Shown here piece by piece: positions 1 through 9,580 of a DNA stretch of 26,302 bases (positions are counted from its first letter, which is position 1; every line of letters begins with the position of its first letter). Location: the NCBI GenBank assembly GCA_964058845.1, contig CAXKVR010000225.1:1-26302 (forward strand). Direction: 5' to 3'. This DNA is from Carex sylvatica (lineage: Eukaryota; Streptophyta; Magnoliopsida; Poales; Cyperaceae). A program made the translations under genes and the position numbers. Under the pieces are notes generated by a model. That model was not told where the DNA came from and did not search any database. It saw only the letters and a list, made by a program, of their open reading frames with translations.

Positions 1-366
1 AGACAGATATCAGTGGCAACTGTAAAATTTCCAGCGTTGTTGAATTTTCGAAAAATGTGGCGTTGACCAGTGTGACCCACTTCAAGCTACTATGGTTTAA
101 AAAACAGCAGACAAGTTTTTTTTTTCAGTCCGAACTGCAGCTCACAAGTCCCACAAGATAAAGCTAGAATTCTTATATATCAAGAGCTGCGAGCACGACC
201 TCTTTGCATCTGGACACGCAGACAGACACGTATCAAATACCGTATCTAATACATTTATTGGGATATGTATTGTATGCGAATCGTGTAGTGTATCCGTGTC
301 TGCTATATATATCCGATACAGTAGGGATTGATGTGACGCATCAGGCCATCAGGGTGGCTATAGCAG
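1..366. other. Gene-free stretch upstream of a MITE
   Basis: I see no supportable gene here. One 62-codon open frame at 204-392 has no recognisable motif, runs into the adjacent transposon and reads like chance. No RNA gene or repeat structure was recognised. Confidence 0.5.
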
Positions 367-369
367 TAA

Positions 370-683
370 GGTCATGTTTGATTGTAGAGTAAGAAATGGA
401 GTACACTAAAAGAGAAGTAAAAGAAAAGAAATAAAGTGGAGTAAGAGTCGAGTTAATCCGAATTAAATTACTCCATCTCTACATGTGAATTAACTTAATT
501 TACACTTGCTTCACCTATAGAGTCCATTGTCATAGAAAAATGCGCATTATGTAACACCTTATTCTTCTAGATAGATTAATTTAAGTTATGAGATAAATTA
601 TCAAATAAAATGTAAAATATGTGGAGTAAAATAGAGTAAATAATTTAATTCTCATTAACTTTACTCCACAACCAAACATGACC
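370..683. mobile_element. Tourist-like (PIF/Harbinger) MITE
   Basis: A 314-bp non-autonomous element. The left end GGTCATGTTTGATTGTAGAG is matched by the reverse complement of the right end, GGTCATGTTTGGTTGTGGAG, so the terminal inverted repeats agree over about 23 bp with two mismatches. Both sides carry the trinucleotide TAA (367-369 and 684-686), the target duplication expected of PIF/Harbinger elements. The G-rich start followed by TGTTTGG is typical of Tourist MITEs. The interior is AT-rich and has no coding sequence. Family assignment rests on termini and TSD only. Confidence 0.82.
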
Positions 684-686
684 TAA

Positions 687-1979
687 TGGAGTACCCTTGG
701 CTTTCCATTGTTCTAAATTTTTAATCAATGTATAGTCGCATTTAATTTTCTTATTCTTAACATACTTATTTTAGTTTATAGAAGTGTTTAACAGCTATCA
801 AAACCAACTATTTTGAACTATTTGTGTTCTTTTAACTTGTATAAAATTTAGATAATGGATAGCGTGCGGATTCTCTAGTGATTTTTTATTTACTTTTTAA
901 TTCTACGCATACTATATAATTTTTAGCGAATGATGTTACAATACTATACATAGCTCCTATAAATTTGTATCTTCGTGTTTAAAGTCCAAATAACTAATTC
1001 AAACCACTGATTATGACCTCCATATAAATTTGGTGGCCAAATTTTACATTTTTTTTATAATATTTTGCAGCCCGCAAAGTGTCTTGCCGAAGAGATAGAA
1101 GCTACTAACACCAGTTAATATTCTGACCATAACTTTTTTAATACAAACTTCAATTGAGGTGATTCAAAGTTAGCTAAAAAGAAGACAAACAGATCTATAA
1201 CTTTCATGTTGGAGCTTGCCGCAAATTCGGACTTCGCGTACCGTGAAGCTCCTTTGCGGGTCACAAAGTGCCCTGGATTCAGCCATATTTCTTGCTAGAT
1301 TTGCATAATTTCACTGAATTATTTCCCAAGTCATTCCAGAAGCCAGAAAGGACAAGCAAGCAGCAAGAGAAGGCATCATTTGTTACATATCCAACTTTCT
1401 ACTCCATATTTCTAATCTTTTAAGGTGAATCTGAGCGAAGGTCTGAAGCAATTTCTCAAGTGAAATGAAATGAAGTGAAGACGACAGAGAAGAAGTGAAG
1501 AGATAGGTGTATTTTTTTTTCTCATCCTTATTTCATGAGGTGAGGTTATATTTCTCATATTTTGCTCATCCATTACAGATAAAAAAGAAGTAAAAGCTAG
1601 TTTTGTTGGAAGATTATGTACTATTCAAAACAATAATTTTGTATCTATCTAAAAAATAATAATAAATAATAATTTTTTTGATTTTTAAGCACATTTTAAT
1701 ATGGAGATCATGTTTGAGTAGCTTAAATTGATTGTTTGAAATAAAAAAAAAAAAAAGTGAGATACGATGGAATAGATAACATGTTTTTGGGTTTTTATTG
1801 CTTATGCTATGAGTTTTTTCTGCCGCTACATCAACAAAACAAAACAAAACGGCTATTTTAAGTCGTTGATGGGCTTTCTATGTTTCTGTAGTATAAACAT
1901 GGTAGAGGCTATTTAAGGAATTCACGAAGCCCATATCCTACAGGCCACTGACGGTGGATTGAAAGGAAACTATTTGTTA
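687..1979. other. Gene-free, AT-rich; two half-copies of a foldback repeat
   Basis: No gene is supportable. About 965-1060 resembles the left arm, and about 1615-1745 the right arm, of the foldback family described at 4700-4985: the shared text runs through 'ggccaaattttacattttt' on one side and 'cacattttaatatggagatc' on the other. The 77-codon minus-strand frame at 1614-1847 lies over the second arm and is not a gene. The remainder shows nothing I recognise. Confidence 0.5.
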
Positions 1980-1987
1980 GAAGACTC

Positions 1988-2377
1988 ACTAGGGTTGCAA
2001 ATGGATCGGATATTATTCTTCTCTTCGGATTTGGATCCATATTTAAAAATTAGATATATATATTTGTACTCATACAGATACAAATACGAACATAATTTTC
2101 AATTTTAATTATTCGTATCTGATATAATAGATATAGATCATATAGTTTAATATATATTATGAATAAAATTATGTTATTCACGTTATAATAAATACTATGA
2201 ACTTAGTAAATTTTAATAATATTTATATTTTTTTAATAAATAATTTTGAAAAATAAATATTCAATCTATATCCGTATCCATTTAATATCTAATATGTATT
2301 CAGAAAATAGTAGAAAGAGATACATATATGATTTTACCACTATCTGATCTGTATCCATTCCATTTGCGCCCTTCTAG
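1988..2377. mobile_element. hAT-like MITE
   Basis: A 390-bp AT-rich element. The left end ACTAGGGTTGCAAATGGATC pairs with the reverse complement of the right end, CTAGAAGGGCGCAAATGGAA. The CTAG-GGG-TGCAAATGG form is typical of plant hAT termini. It is flanked by 8-bp near-duplicates, gaagactc (1980-1987) and gaagaccc (2378-2385), seven of eight identical, as expected for hAT. Subterminal 'cggatttggatccatat' and 'tatccgtatccattt' motifs recur in both orientations. There is no transposase, so it must be mobilised in trans if at all. Confidence 0.72.
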
Positions 2378-2399
2378 GAAGACCCTTTCCATCGGTGTC

Positions 2400-2765
2400 T
2401 CATAACAGCCATCAATGCATGAATATCTGTAATAGATCAATCACTTCAAGCAGACAGCAGGCACTCTAATTCAACCAAGTGATGGATGCTGCAGGCTAGG
2501 TAACAGTGAGGTGTGCTCCAATCGGTTCATTCCATTGTCATTAATTACGGTAATTAATAGAAAGCAACCACCTTTAAATATGAAGGAAAAATACGAGTGA
2601 CTAGGTGGCGACTGACTAACATTATAACAATATCGTTTTTGATGACTAAGGGAAAAGACGAACGACTGATGACAATCAGTCTTTGATCTGGTATATGACA
2701 ACAACGTTAACGATATTGTTTGTGTGGGAGGTCAGATTATATAGAAAATTGGGGAAGTCATATTT
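2400..2765. repeat. Diverged non-coding duplication, copy A (partner 4365-4645)
   Basis: Shares ordered blocks with 4365-4645, including 'ctaattcaacc', 'tttaaatat', 'tatgacaacaac' and the best-conserved block 'tttgtgtgggaggtcagatt', with indels between them. No open frame is conserved between the two, so this reads as an old non-coding duplication rather than paralogous exons. The small minus-strand frame 2471-2704 is not retained in the partner. Confidence 0.6.
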
Positions 2766-2769
2766 TATT

Positions 2770-2955
2770 AAAAAGTTGGACTATTGAAAACAATAATTTT
2801 TAAAGAAATTATAAAATATGTAAAATTTGATCTCCAAGCACATTTGATCTTAAAATATGGTCTCCAATCACATTTGATCTTAAAATTTGGTTTCCAAACA
2901 CATTCCTGAGTGGTTAAGATCCAAACACCAAATTTTACATTTTTTGAAATATTTT
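2770..2955. repeat. Tandemly repeated foldback-arm fragments
   Basis: The text 'atttgatctccaagcacatt' is followed by two more variants (about 2853 and 2887) about 33 bp apart, then by the opposite-arm text 'ccaaattttacattttt' at about 2929-2945. These are arms of the foldback family seen elsewhere in the window, locally multiplied. Confidence 0.55.
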
Positions 2956-2982
2956 TACTTTTTTTTTAGAATTTTTTATAAC

Positions 2983-3105
2983 TGTTGAACTGAATCAATC
3001 CACGATAAATAATTTATAAACTAAATTCTTAAGTAAGCTACGTCACTGAACCATAATTTACTTCATTAAGATTAATTAATCATGAAGTACTTATAATATC
3101 AGTAA
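2983..3105. repeat. Short non-coding duplication, partner at 13245-13365
   Basis: Matches 13245-13365 through 'aatcaatccacgataaataa' and 'taatcatgaagtacttataa', with small differences in between. The copies lie about 10 kb apart on opposite sides of the transposon nest, in the same orientation. No coding potential. Confidence 0.65.
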
Positions 3106-3885
3106 TCCTAGTATTGATCGAGGTGGACCACTCTACTGTGAGACGATTAGATCATTTAATTTTTTGAAATAGTTGTAAACGTAGGGTATATCTAGTAATT
3201 TTTTTTATTTTTAGAGGGTATTATTTTGAAGAGCCCTTCCTCCCTTTGAAAATAACATATGCTCCCCATAAAAAAAGTGAAAATTATAGTAGTGACCACT
3301 GTAGCAGATAACATAATATTTACTAAGAACCACATAAAGAAACTTTTTATATATTTACTTAGATATGAAAAATACAATGTCAAACTAAAATAAAAATTTA
3401 TTTTGGGGTGAAGGCTGGAAGAAAAATTTAATAATTAAGAATTAAATGCAATAAACTAAATATCTTTATATCTATTAATTTTTTGTAAGGTGTAATAAAA
3501 AAACAAACATATAAAATAACATTATTCAAACTTTTCAGTAGATCAAAATCAATGTATGAAATCTGTGGTTGAAATGAATCCGGTGGATTTGTTGAAAACT
3601 TCCTAAATTAGTACAATATATACAAGTATTCCTAAATTAGTAAACCTATCAGGCTAAAACTCTTCTCCTGTATCTGTATGGCTGTATCAGAGAGAGCATG
3701 TCTCCAGTTTTATCTTATGCTGTGAGCCTATGAAACATACAATTGCCAAGTGAGCATCTAGTTCTCCGGTTCACAGAAAGTTGTGGCCGAATTTTTTATT
3801 AATATCCTTAATTCAACGAAAAATTACAAATATGTCCACGACTTTTTGAAAATTTTAACTACTCAAACCGCTAGAATTATTGAGT
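3106..3885. other. Gene-free stretch
   Basis: No gene, RNA or clear mobile-element ends recognised. Short frames at 3192-3383 (minus) and 3783-3971 (plus) lack motifs and are treated as chance. Confidence 0.45.
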
Positions 3886-3889
3886 GTCC

Positions 3890-4085
3890 TATTTTCTCAG
3901 GAACGGACTCTGCAGGGTCCTGCTTTAATTTTCGATCCCAACCATTCAAATTTGTTAAGATTTGGGCATGAAAAAGAATCTTTATAGAAATACGTTAATG
4001 AAAAAATTTGAATGGTTGAAATCAGAAAAGCATGATTCTGCTTTTCTATAAGAAAAACAGCAGAGTCAGATCCATTTTCTCAAAG
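3890..4085. repeat. Degenerate inverted repeat
   Basis: The left arm contains 'ttctcaggaacggactctgc' and 'accattcaaattt'; the right arm contains 'aaatttgaatggtt' and 'gcagagtcagatccatttt', which are roughly reverse-complementary in mirrored order. This looks like a degraded foldback element. I could not define termini or a target duplication. Confidence 0.45.
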
Positions 4086-4364
4086 TAAACTGTATGATTT
4101 ACAATTGGTTCTTTGGTTTCTAAAGTGAAAAATGTAACAGCTATCTTTGACCAAACTGATTGAGATTCAGTGTACTGTACATGTCTTCACTTTTTTTTAT
4201 TTTTCAGTTACATTTTTTCTCATCGTATCGTCTTAGTTTATTTGATTTTACTTCTTTTATTTTTTTTCGTAAAATGAAAGATGGAAGTCTATCTTATCAG
4301 TTTTTTTTCAATTCCTTATTTATATTATAGAAATCTAGCGTACATGCGCGCTTCTTTCAATCAT

Positions 4365-4645
4365 CAATGATAGATCTAGAAGCAGTTCAAGCAGTCAGTC
4401 AGAAGTCTAATTCAACCTAGTGGTGGACGCTACAGGGAACAATGAGGTGCGGTCCGATCGGCTCATTTCTTCGTCTTTACGGCAATTAATAGAATTAAAG
4501 CGACCATCTTTAAATATCAAGGAAAAAGACCAACGACCAGGTAAATTGGGAAAAATTGGGTCTGGTCTATGACAACAACAATATCGTTTGTTTGTGTGGG
4601 AGGTCAGATTAGATAGAAAATTTGGGAAGTCATATTAGATAAAAT
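4365..4645. repeat. Diverged non-coding duplication, copy B (partner 2400-2765)
   Basis: Second copy of the block at 2400-2765, in the same orientation. Conserved islands include 'tctaattcaacc', 'gacaacaac' and 'tttgtgtgggaggtcagatt'. It lacks about 80 bp relative to copy A. No conserved open frame. Confidence 0.6.
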
Positions 4646-4699
4646 ATTTATTGTGAATATTTAATAGTTGAATGACTTAATTTTAATATTTGTTAAAAT

Positions 4700-4985
4700 A
4701 AAATACATCTACTTATTTTAAACAGTCGATCTAAATTGTTGAATATAATTTATATGTTAAAATGTGCTTGCAGATTAAATTTTATATTTTTTTAAAATTT
4801 TTTGCTATTTATTAAGATAGGTACAAAAATTCAATAGTCTGAATAGAGCGTTTTGATTAAATACTTAATAAATAGTAAAAATAATTAAAAAAGTGTAAAA
4901 TTTAATCTGCAAGCACATTCTAATATATCCATTATGTTGAACAATTTCGATTCATTATTTGAACTTTAAAAACTTTAAAAATCGA
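4700..4985. mobile_element. Foldback MITE, complete-looking copy
   Basis: Palindromic element with arms of about 120 bp. The left arm reads through 'gttaaaatgtgcttgcagat' and 'ctatttattaag'; the right arm returns through 'cttaataaatagt' and 'aatctgcaagcacattctaa' to 'ttgaacaatttcgattc'. It belongs to a family present about ten times in this window. By arm sequence it is related to the Mutator-like MITEs at 7555-8950, but I could not fix its own 9-bp target duplication, so the superfamily is inferred. Confidence 0.6.
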
Positions 4986-5179
4986 AAATGTAAATCAGTG
5001 TTACCGAAAAAGATGTAATTGGATTTCTCCCCATATATATGTATATATATATTACCCCGATCTTTCTACTTGCATTACGTGAGATAAAAAAATTAATGAA
5101 ATCTAACTTTTCTAACGGCTAATTAACACTAAGTAGATGGCGAGCAAGATAATTAGAGTAGGATTAAAATGTACTATAG

Positions 5180-5302
5180 GTTTTGTGCTCCACTTATATT
5201 CGGCATCTCTTTATCTATTTTTAAAGTTTAAACAGTCGATTCAAACTGCTCAACATGATATTATATTAAAATTTCTTAGAGACCAAATTTTACATTTTTT
5301 TT
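5180..5302. mobile_element. Foldback MITE, left arm (rest at 12706-12899)
   Basis: Begins 'gttttgtgctccacttatat' and runs through 'aaacagtcgattcaaactgc' to 'gagaccaaattttacatttt', where it stops. The matching right arm resumes at 12706. The two are halves of one foldback element separated by the 7.4-kb nest. Confidence 0.65.
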
Positions 5303-5449
5303 CAATAGAAATGTAGATTGTACACGGACATAAACAGGGGAGCTACATGGATTTCTTGCCATGTAGAGTGAGAGGGTGTATAAATCCCACAATAAATATC
5401 CATGAATATTTACCCGTGTGCGATTATTGAGAGCTCACTAGTGGAAAAT

Positions 5450-5678
5450 AACGAATCAGGATCGGTTATAAACGCATATTAGTATCGGAATACACCCGAT
5501 CCTGATGAAGGCGATACAGATACTACAATAATCTGGATCGGTTATTTAACCGATCCAGATAATTAGTTATCTGGATCGGTTCCTTCAATGGAACCGATCC
5601 AGATAACTGACTATCTGGATCGGTTTCCTATTATGAAACCGATCCAGATAGTTTTTTTTTTTTTCCCTTCAGAACCAA

Positions 5679-5717
<39 letters not shown>

Positions 5718-5850
5718 ATCTGGATCGGTTGTATCATAAATAACCGATCCAGATAGTTTTTTTTTTTTTTTTTTTTTAAAGTTGGTTCTGAAGGGAGAAA
5801 AAAACTATCTAGATCGGTTGTTTCAAAACAACCGATCCTGATGTTATATT
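5450..5850. repeat. Left subterminal GATCGGTT array of the inner CACTA
   Basis: Repeated inverted modules of CTATCTGGATCGGTT, a short spacer and AACCGATCCAGATAG, spaced by poly-T and poly-A tracts joined by 'cagaaccaactt' or its inverse 'aaagttggttctg'. Subterminal arrays of this kind bind the transposase in En/Spm-type elements; that role is inferred here. Confidence 0.8.
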
Positions 5851-5879
5851 GGATCTAAAAAAAATATTTTTTTTATTTG

Positions 5880-6480
5880 GCCAGCTTCCATATATATTTG
5901 CTGACCAACATAATTTTTTTTTTTATTTACCATTGATTTATTGGAGCTCAAAATCAATTAAGAACACAAAATAAAATTCATGAAACACAAAAAAAAGTAC
6001 AATAATTGAAGAAACTTGGTGCAATAGCAAAATAAAATTTAGCCACATGTATGACACTCCCTCTTTTATCGTCTCCTCCAGTGCAAGCTTCAAAATCTGA
6101 ACAAATATTTATATCATTAATTGCTTGCTTGTGCATCTTCGATGCATGTATTATTTAAATTGAAAGACAAGAAAAACCTAGCTAGCATACCTCAAAGTGT
6201 ACCTCTTCACCGCCGATTGAATAATCTCAAAAGACCTTGCTCAAATGAAAAAAAAAAAAAAAAATTGAAACCATAAACTTTAATACTGCAATTTAGTGTA
6301 AATTAAAAATACAAAATATGCTCAAATGTGCATAAGAGATTTGAGAAAATAAATAGTATGTACCTTAAGTATAATTTAAGGGCATAAGCTACTGGGACAT
6401 CATCCTTCATCTCATTCCATGAACTTGGAAGAGATGGATGGCACATCCTTATCAGTTTTCGTCTTCTTCGCCTTTTTTTT
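5880..6480 (-). other. Internal region of the inner CACTA, no recognised gene
   Basis: AT-rich with scattered less AT-rich patches (6055-6110, 6190-6235 and 6395-6470) that could be decayed exons read on the minus strand. The only notable frame is minus 6303-6602 (99 codons), with a basic run of Lys/Arg near its middle and no recognisable domain. I cannot assign it to a transposase family. Confidence 0.3.
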
Positions 6481-6519
6481 ACTTGATCGAGACAGAGAGA
6501 GACAAAGATTGCTAAGTTG

Positions 6520-6727
6520 AGAGACGCCGGAGACAGAGAGAGAGAGACGAACGAGTTAAGAGGTGGGTTTGATTTTTGCAAAGTTGAAAATGAGAGATGC
6601 AAAATGAAAATAAGAACCCTAGAAAAGGGAGAGAATGAGACAGAGAAAGAGACGGAGGAGTTGAGAGGCAGGTTTGATTTTCGCTAAGTTGAAAATGAGA
6701 GGCGCGGAATGAAAATAAGAACCCTAG
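6520..6727. repeat. Direct duplication in the inner CACTA
   Basis: Two consecutive copies of about 80 bp, one ending at 6613 and the other at 6725, each running from 'gagacgaacgagttaagagg' or 'gagacggaggagttgagagg' to 'gaaaataagaaccctag'. On the minus strand this lies just upstream of the 6303-6602 frame and may be an old leader; that is inference. Confidence 0.6.
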
Positions 6728-7190
6728 TGAGTTATCAGGATCGGTTGTTTAGAACAACCGATCCTGATAGTTCAACTATCAGGATCGGTTGTTTATAAAA
6801 AACCGATCCAGATAGTATCTGGATCGGTTTTTATAAACAACCGATCCTGATAGTTCACTATCAGGATCAGTTGTTTATAAAAACCGATCTAGATACTATC
6901 TGCATCGGTTTCCTATTATGGAACCGATCCAGATAGTTTTTTTTTTCTCTTCAGAACCAACTTTAAAAAAAAAAAAAAAAAAAAAAACTATCTGGATCGG
7001 TTGTATCATAAAGAACCGATCCAGATACTTTTTTTTTTTTTTCAGAACCAACTTTAAAAAATAAAAAAATAAAATAAAATAAAACTATCTGGATCGGTTG
7101 TATCATAAATAACCGATCCAGATACTTTTTTTTTTTTTTTCAGAGTATCTGGATCGGTTCTGGAGGTAGGAACAGATCCTGATAGTGTTT
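6728..7190. repeat. Second left-side GATCGGTT array of the inner CACTA
   Basis: Further inverted GATCGGTT/AACCGATC modules, including back-to-back units such as 'atcaggatcggttgtttaga' followed by its inverse. Two variants alternate, CAGGATCGG and CTGGATCGG. It again contains the poly-T / 'cagaaccaacttt' / poly-A modules. Confidence 0.8.
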
Positions 7191-7194
7191 ATAT

Positions 7195-7545
7195 TTGTGT
7201 GTGTTATATTTTGCATAAATAAATTACTTCTTAAAAATTCCAGAAATTTTTTTATAAATAAATTATTATAATGAGAAATGTTAAACAACATTGCTCCCTA
7301 AAAATTATTTCTAAAAAAATGTTTTTCTTCATAAATTAGTTAAATGTAAGTTACAAATATTTGTTACATCAAATAAGATTTCAAGAAGAATGAAATTTAT
7401 TTAGTTTTGATATTTTCAAACCACTAAAAATAAAAATGAAATAAGTTTTAAAAAGTAATTTATATATCAAAATATGATAACTTATTTTACAAAAAAATAT
7501 TTAAAAAATAATTTATATATCAAAATATGATAACTTATTCATATA
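7195..7545. other. AT-rich interior of the inner CACTA, no gene
   Basis: Very AT-rich. The only structure is a 53-bp direct duplication in which 'aatttatatatcaaaatatg' recurs at about 7457 and 7510. No coding signal. Confidence 0.5.
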
Positions 7546-7554
7546 ATATTATAA

Positions 7555-7979
7555 GAGGTTGGCTACTATGCTTATATAAGCATATCCCCACATATGCTTA
7601 TAACTCATTTTTGTGATTCCAATGTCCAAATAGTCGATCTGAACCGTTCATCTTGTTCTCCATATTAATATGTGATTGGAAACTAAATTTTACATTTTTC
7701 TGAATTTTTTTACTATTTATTAAGCCACTTTGAAAATCGCTGATCCAACGGTGGCTGCACAAAACAGTAAAATCAGCAGCCACCGTTGGATTAATAATTT
7801 TCAAAGTGGCTTAATAAATAGTAAAAAAATTCAGAAAAATATAAAATTTAGTTTCCAAGCACATATTAATATGGAGAACAAGATGAACGGTTCAGATCGA
7901 CCATTTGGACATTGGAAGCACAAAAATGAGTTATAAGCATATGTGGGGATATGCTTATATAAGCATAGTAGCCAACCTC
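7555..7979. mobile_element. Mutator-like foldback MITE, copy 1
   Basis: A 425-bp near-perfect palindrome: arms of about 200 bp start GAGGTTGGCTACTATGCTTA and end in the inverse, with a centre of 'cgctgatccaacggtggctg' and its return. A perfect 9-bp duplication, ATATTATAA, flanks it (7546-7554 and 7980-7988). A 9-bp TSD with long inverted repeats is diagnostic of Mutator-like elements. Open frames on both strands over this region are consequences of the palindrome. A transcript would fold into one long hairpin, a plausible small-RNA source. Confidence 0.88.
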
Positions 7980-8089
7980 ATATTATAACATATAAATTAT
8001 TTATAAATTATATAAGTTATTTGTAAATTATTTATAAAATTATTTTAAAAAATAACATTCTAAATATCTGATAACTTATACATATTTAT

Positions 8090-8129
8090 GAGGTTGGCTA
8101 CTATGCTTAGAGGTTGGCTACTATGCTTA
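8090..8129. repeat. Two extra 20-bp copies of the MITE terminus
   Basis: GAGGTTGGCTACTATGCTTA occurs at 8090-8109 and 8110-8129 and then again as the first 20 bp of the MITE at 8130. Each unit ends with CTATGCTTA, the same 9 bases that flank the MITE at 8130-8554 on its other side. Confidence 0.85.
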
Positions 8130-8950
8130 GAGGTTGGCTACTATGCTTATATAAGCATATCCCCACATATGCTTATAACTCATTTTTGTATTTTCAATAT
8201 CCAAATGGTCGATCGGAACCGTTCATCTTGTTCTCCATATTAATATGTTTTTGGAGACTAAATTTTATATTTTTCTGAATTTTTTTACTATTTATTAAGC
8301 TAATTTGAAAATCTCTGATCCAACGGTGGCTTCTGATTTTACTGTTTTGTTAAGCCACCGTTGGATCAACGATTTTCAAATTAGCTTAATAAATAGTAAA
8401 AAAATTCAGAAAAATGTAAAATTTAGTCTCCAAGAACATATTAATATGGAGAACAAGATGAACGGTTCCGATCGACCATTTGGACATTGAAAACACAAAA
8501 ATGAGTTATAAGCATATGTGGGGATATGCTTATATAAGCATAGTAGCCAACCTCCTATGCTTATATAAGCATATCCCCACATATGCTTATAACTCATTTT
8601 TGTGCTTCCAATGTCCAAATGGTCGATCTGAACCGTTCATCTTGTTCTCCATATTAATATGTGCTTAGAAACTAAATTTTACATTTTTCTGAATTTTTTT
8701 ACTATTTATTAAGCCACTTTGAAAATTATTAATCCAACGGTGGCTGCTGATTTTACTGTTTTGTGCAGCCACCGTTGGATCAGCGATTTTCAAAATGGCT
8801 TAATAAATAGTAAAAAAATTCAGAAAAATATAAAATTTAGTCTCCAAGCACATATTAATATGGAGAACAAGATGAACGGTTCAGATCGACCATTTGGACA
8901 TTGGAAGCACAAAAATGAGTTATAAGCATATGTGGGGATATGCTTATATA
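8110..8950. mobile_element. Mutator-like MITE, copy 3 (host of copy 2, truncated)
   Basis: Begins with the 20-bp terminus at 8110-8129, is interrupted by copy 2 (8130-8554), and resumes at 8555 with 'ctatgcttatataagcatat'. Its centre ('aaattattaatccaacggtg') is the reverse complement of copy 1's centre, so the two lie in opposite orientation. The distal terminus is missing: the arm stops at 'tgcttatata' (8950) and joins directly to a GATCGGTT module of the inner CACTA. Confidence 0.72.
8130..8554. mobile_element. Mutator-like MITE, copy 2, inserted in copy 3
   Basis: A complete 425-bp foldback element with termini GAGGTTGGCTACTATGCTTA and the inverse. It is flanked by a perfect 9-bp duplication, CTATGCTTA (8121-8129 and 8555-8563). 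That target lies inside the terminal repeat of a sister element, so this copy jumped into its own kind. Its centre ('gtggcttctgattttactgt') differs slightly from copies 1 and 3. Confidence 0.82.
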
Positions 8951-8952
8951 AA

Positions 8953-9099
8953 AAAACTATCTGGATCGGTTGTATCATAAAGAACCGATCCAGATACTTT
9001 TTTTTTTTTTTTTTTTTTTTCAGAACCAACTTTAAAAAAAAAAAAAAAAAAAAAAAAAAGTATCTGGATCGGTTCTTTATGATACAACCGATCCAGATA

Positions 9100-9133
<34 letters not shown>

Positions 9134-9205
9134 TAAAGTTGGTTCTGAAAAAAAAAAAAAAAAAAAGTATCTGGATCGGTTCTTTATGATACAACCGATC
9201 CAGAT

Positions 9206-9240
<35 letters not shown>

Positions 9241-9560
9241 TTGGTTCTGAAGGGGAAAAAAAAAACTATCTGAATCGGTTCCATAATAGAAAACCGATCC
9301 AGATAGTATCTAGATCGGTTTTTATAAACAACTGATCCTGATAGTGAACTATCAAGATCGGTTGTTTATAAAAACCGATCCAGATAGTATCAGGATCAGT
9401 TGTTTATAAAAACCGATCCTGATACTTCAACTATCAGGATCGGTTGTTTATAAAAACCGATCCTGATATACTATTAGGATCGGTTTTGTTCAAAGAACCG
9501 ATCCAGATAGATATTAGTATCGGTTGTTTAATATAACCGATCCTGATAGGCCGATCCTGA
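8953..9560. repeat. Right subterminal GATCGGTT array of the inner CACTA
   Basis: Mirror-image counterpart of the left arrays: modules 'ctatctggatcggttgtatc' and inverse, long poly-T and poly-A tracts joined by 'cagaaccaactttaaaa', a short TA microsatellite near 9098-9114, then closely packed GATCGGTT pairs up to the terminus. The 154- and 85-codon frames here are homopolymer artefacts. Confidence 0.8.
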
Positions 9561-9580
9561 TTCCTGTTTTTCCACTAGTG

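Larger units (their letters stand above)
5436..9580. mobile_element. Inner CACTA (En/Spm) element, 4145 bp
   Basis: Both ends are explicit: CACTAGTGGAAAA at 5436-5448 and its inverse TTTTCCACTAGTG at 9568-9580, a perfect 13-bp inverted repeat beginning CACTA. The same trinucleotide GCT flanks both sides (5433-5435 and 9581-9583), the 3-bp target duplication expected of this superfamily. Removing the element and one GCT restores the outer unit 'gagct-acacggattattgc', confirming the insertion. Both sides hold many inverted GATCGGTT/AACCGATC units. No TNP2-like or other transposase was recognised, so it is non-autonomous. It hosts Mutator-like MITEs at 7555-8950. Confidence 0.92.

Noticed and set aside
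204..392. A 62-codon plus-strand frame near the left edge
   Set aside because: It has no motif, no promoter context, and its end lies inside the Tourist MITE.
7598..8925. Several open frames of about 60-70 codons on both strands that encode nearly identical peptides
   Set aside because: They arise because the Mutator-like MITEs are palindromes present three times; both strands and all copies read alike. No coding signal beyond that.
8820..9284. A 154-codon minus-strand frame rich in Phe and Lys
   Set aside because: It is produced by poly-T/poly-A tracts and GATCGGTT modules of the CACTA subterminal array.
5450..9560. Regular GATCGGTT/AACCGATC units considered as an array of regulatory operators or a CRISPR locus
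   Set aside because: They are bounded by perfect CACTA ends and a 3-bp duplication, and are the subterminal repeats of that transposon.
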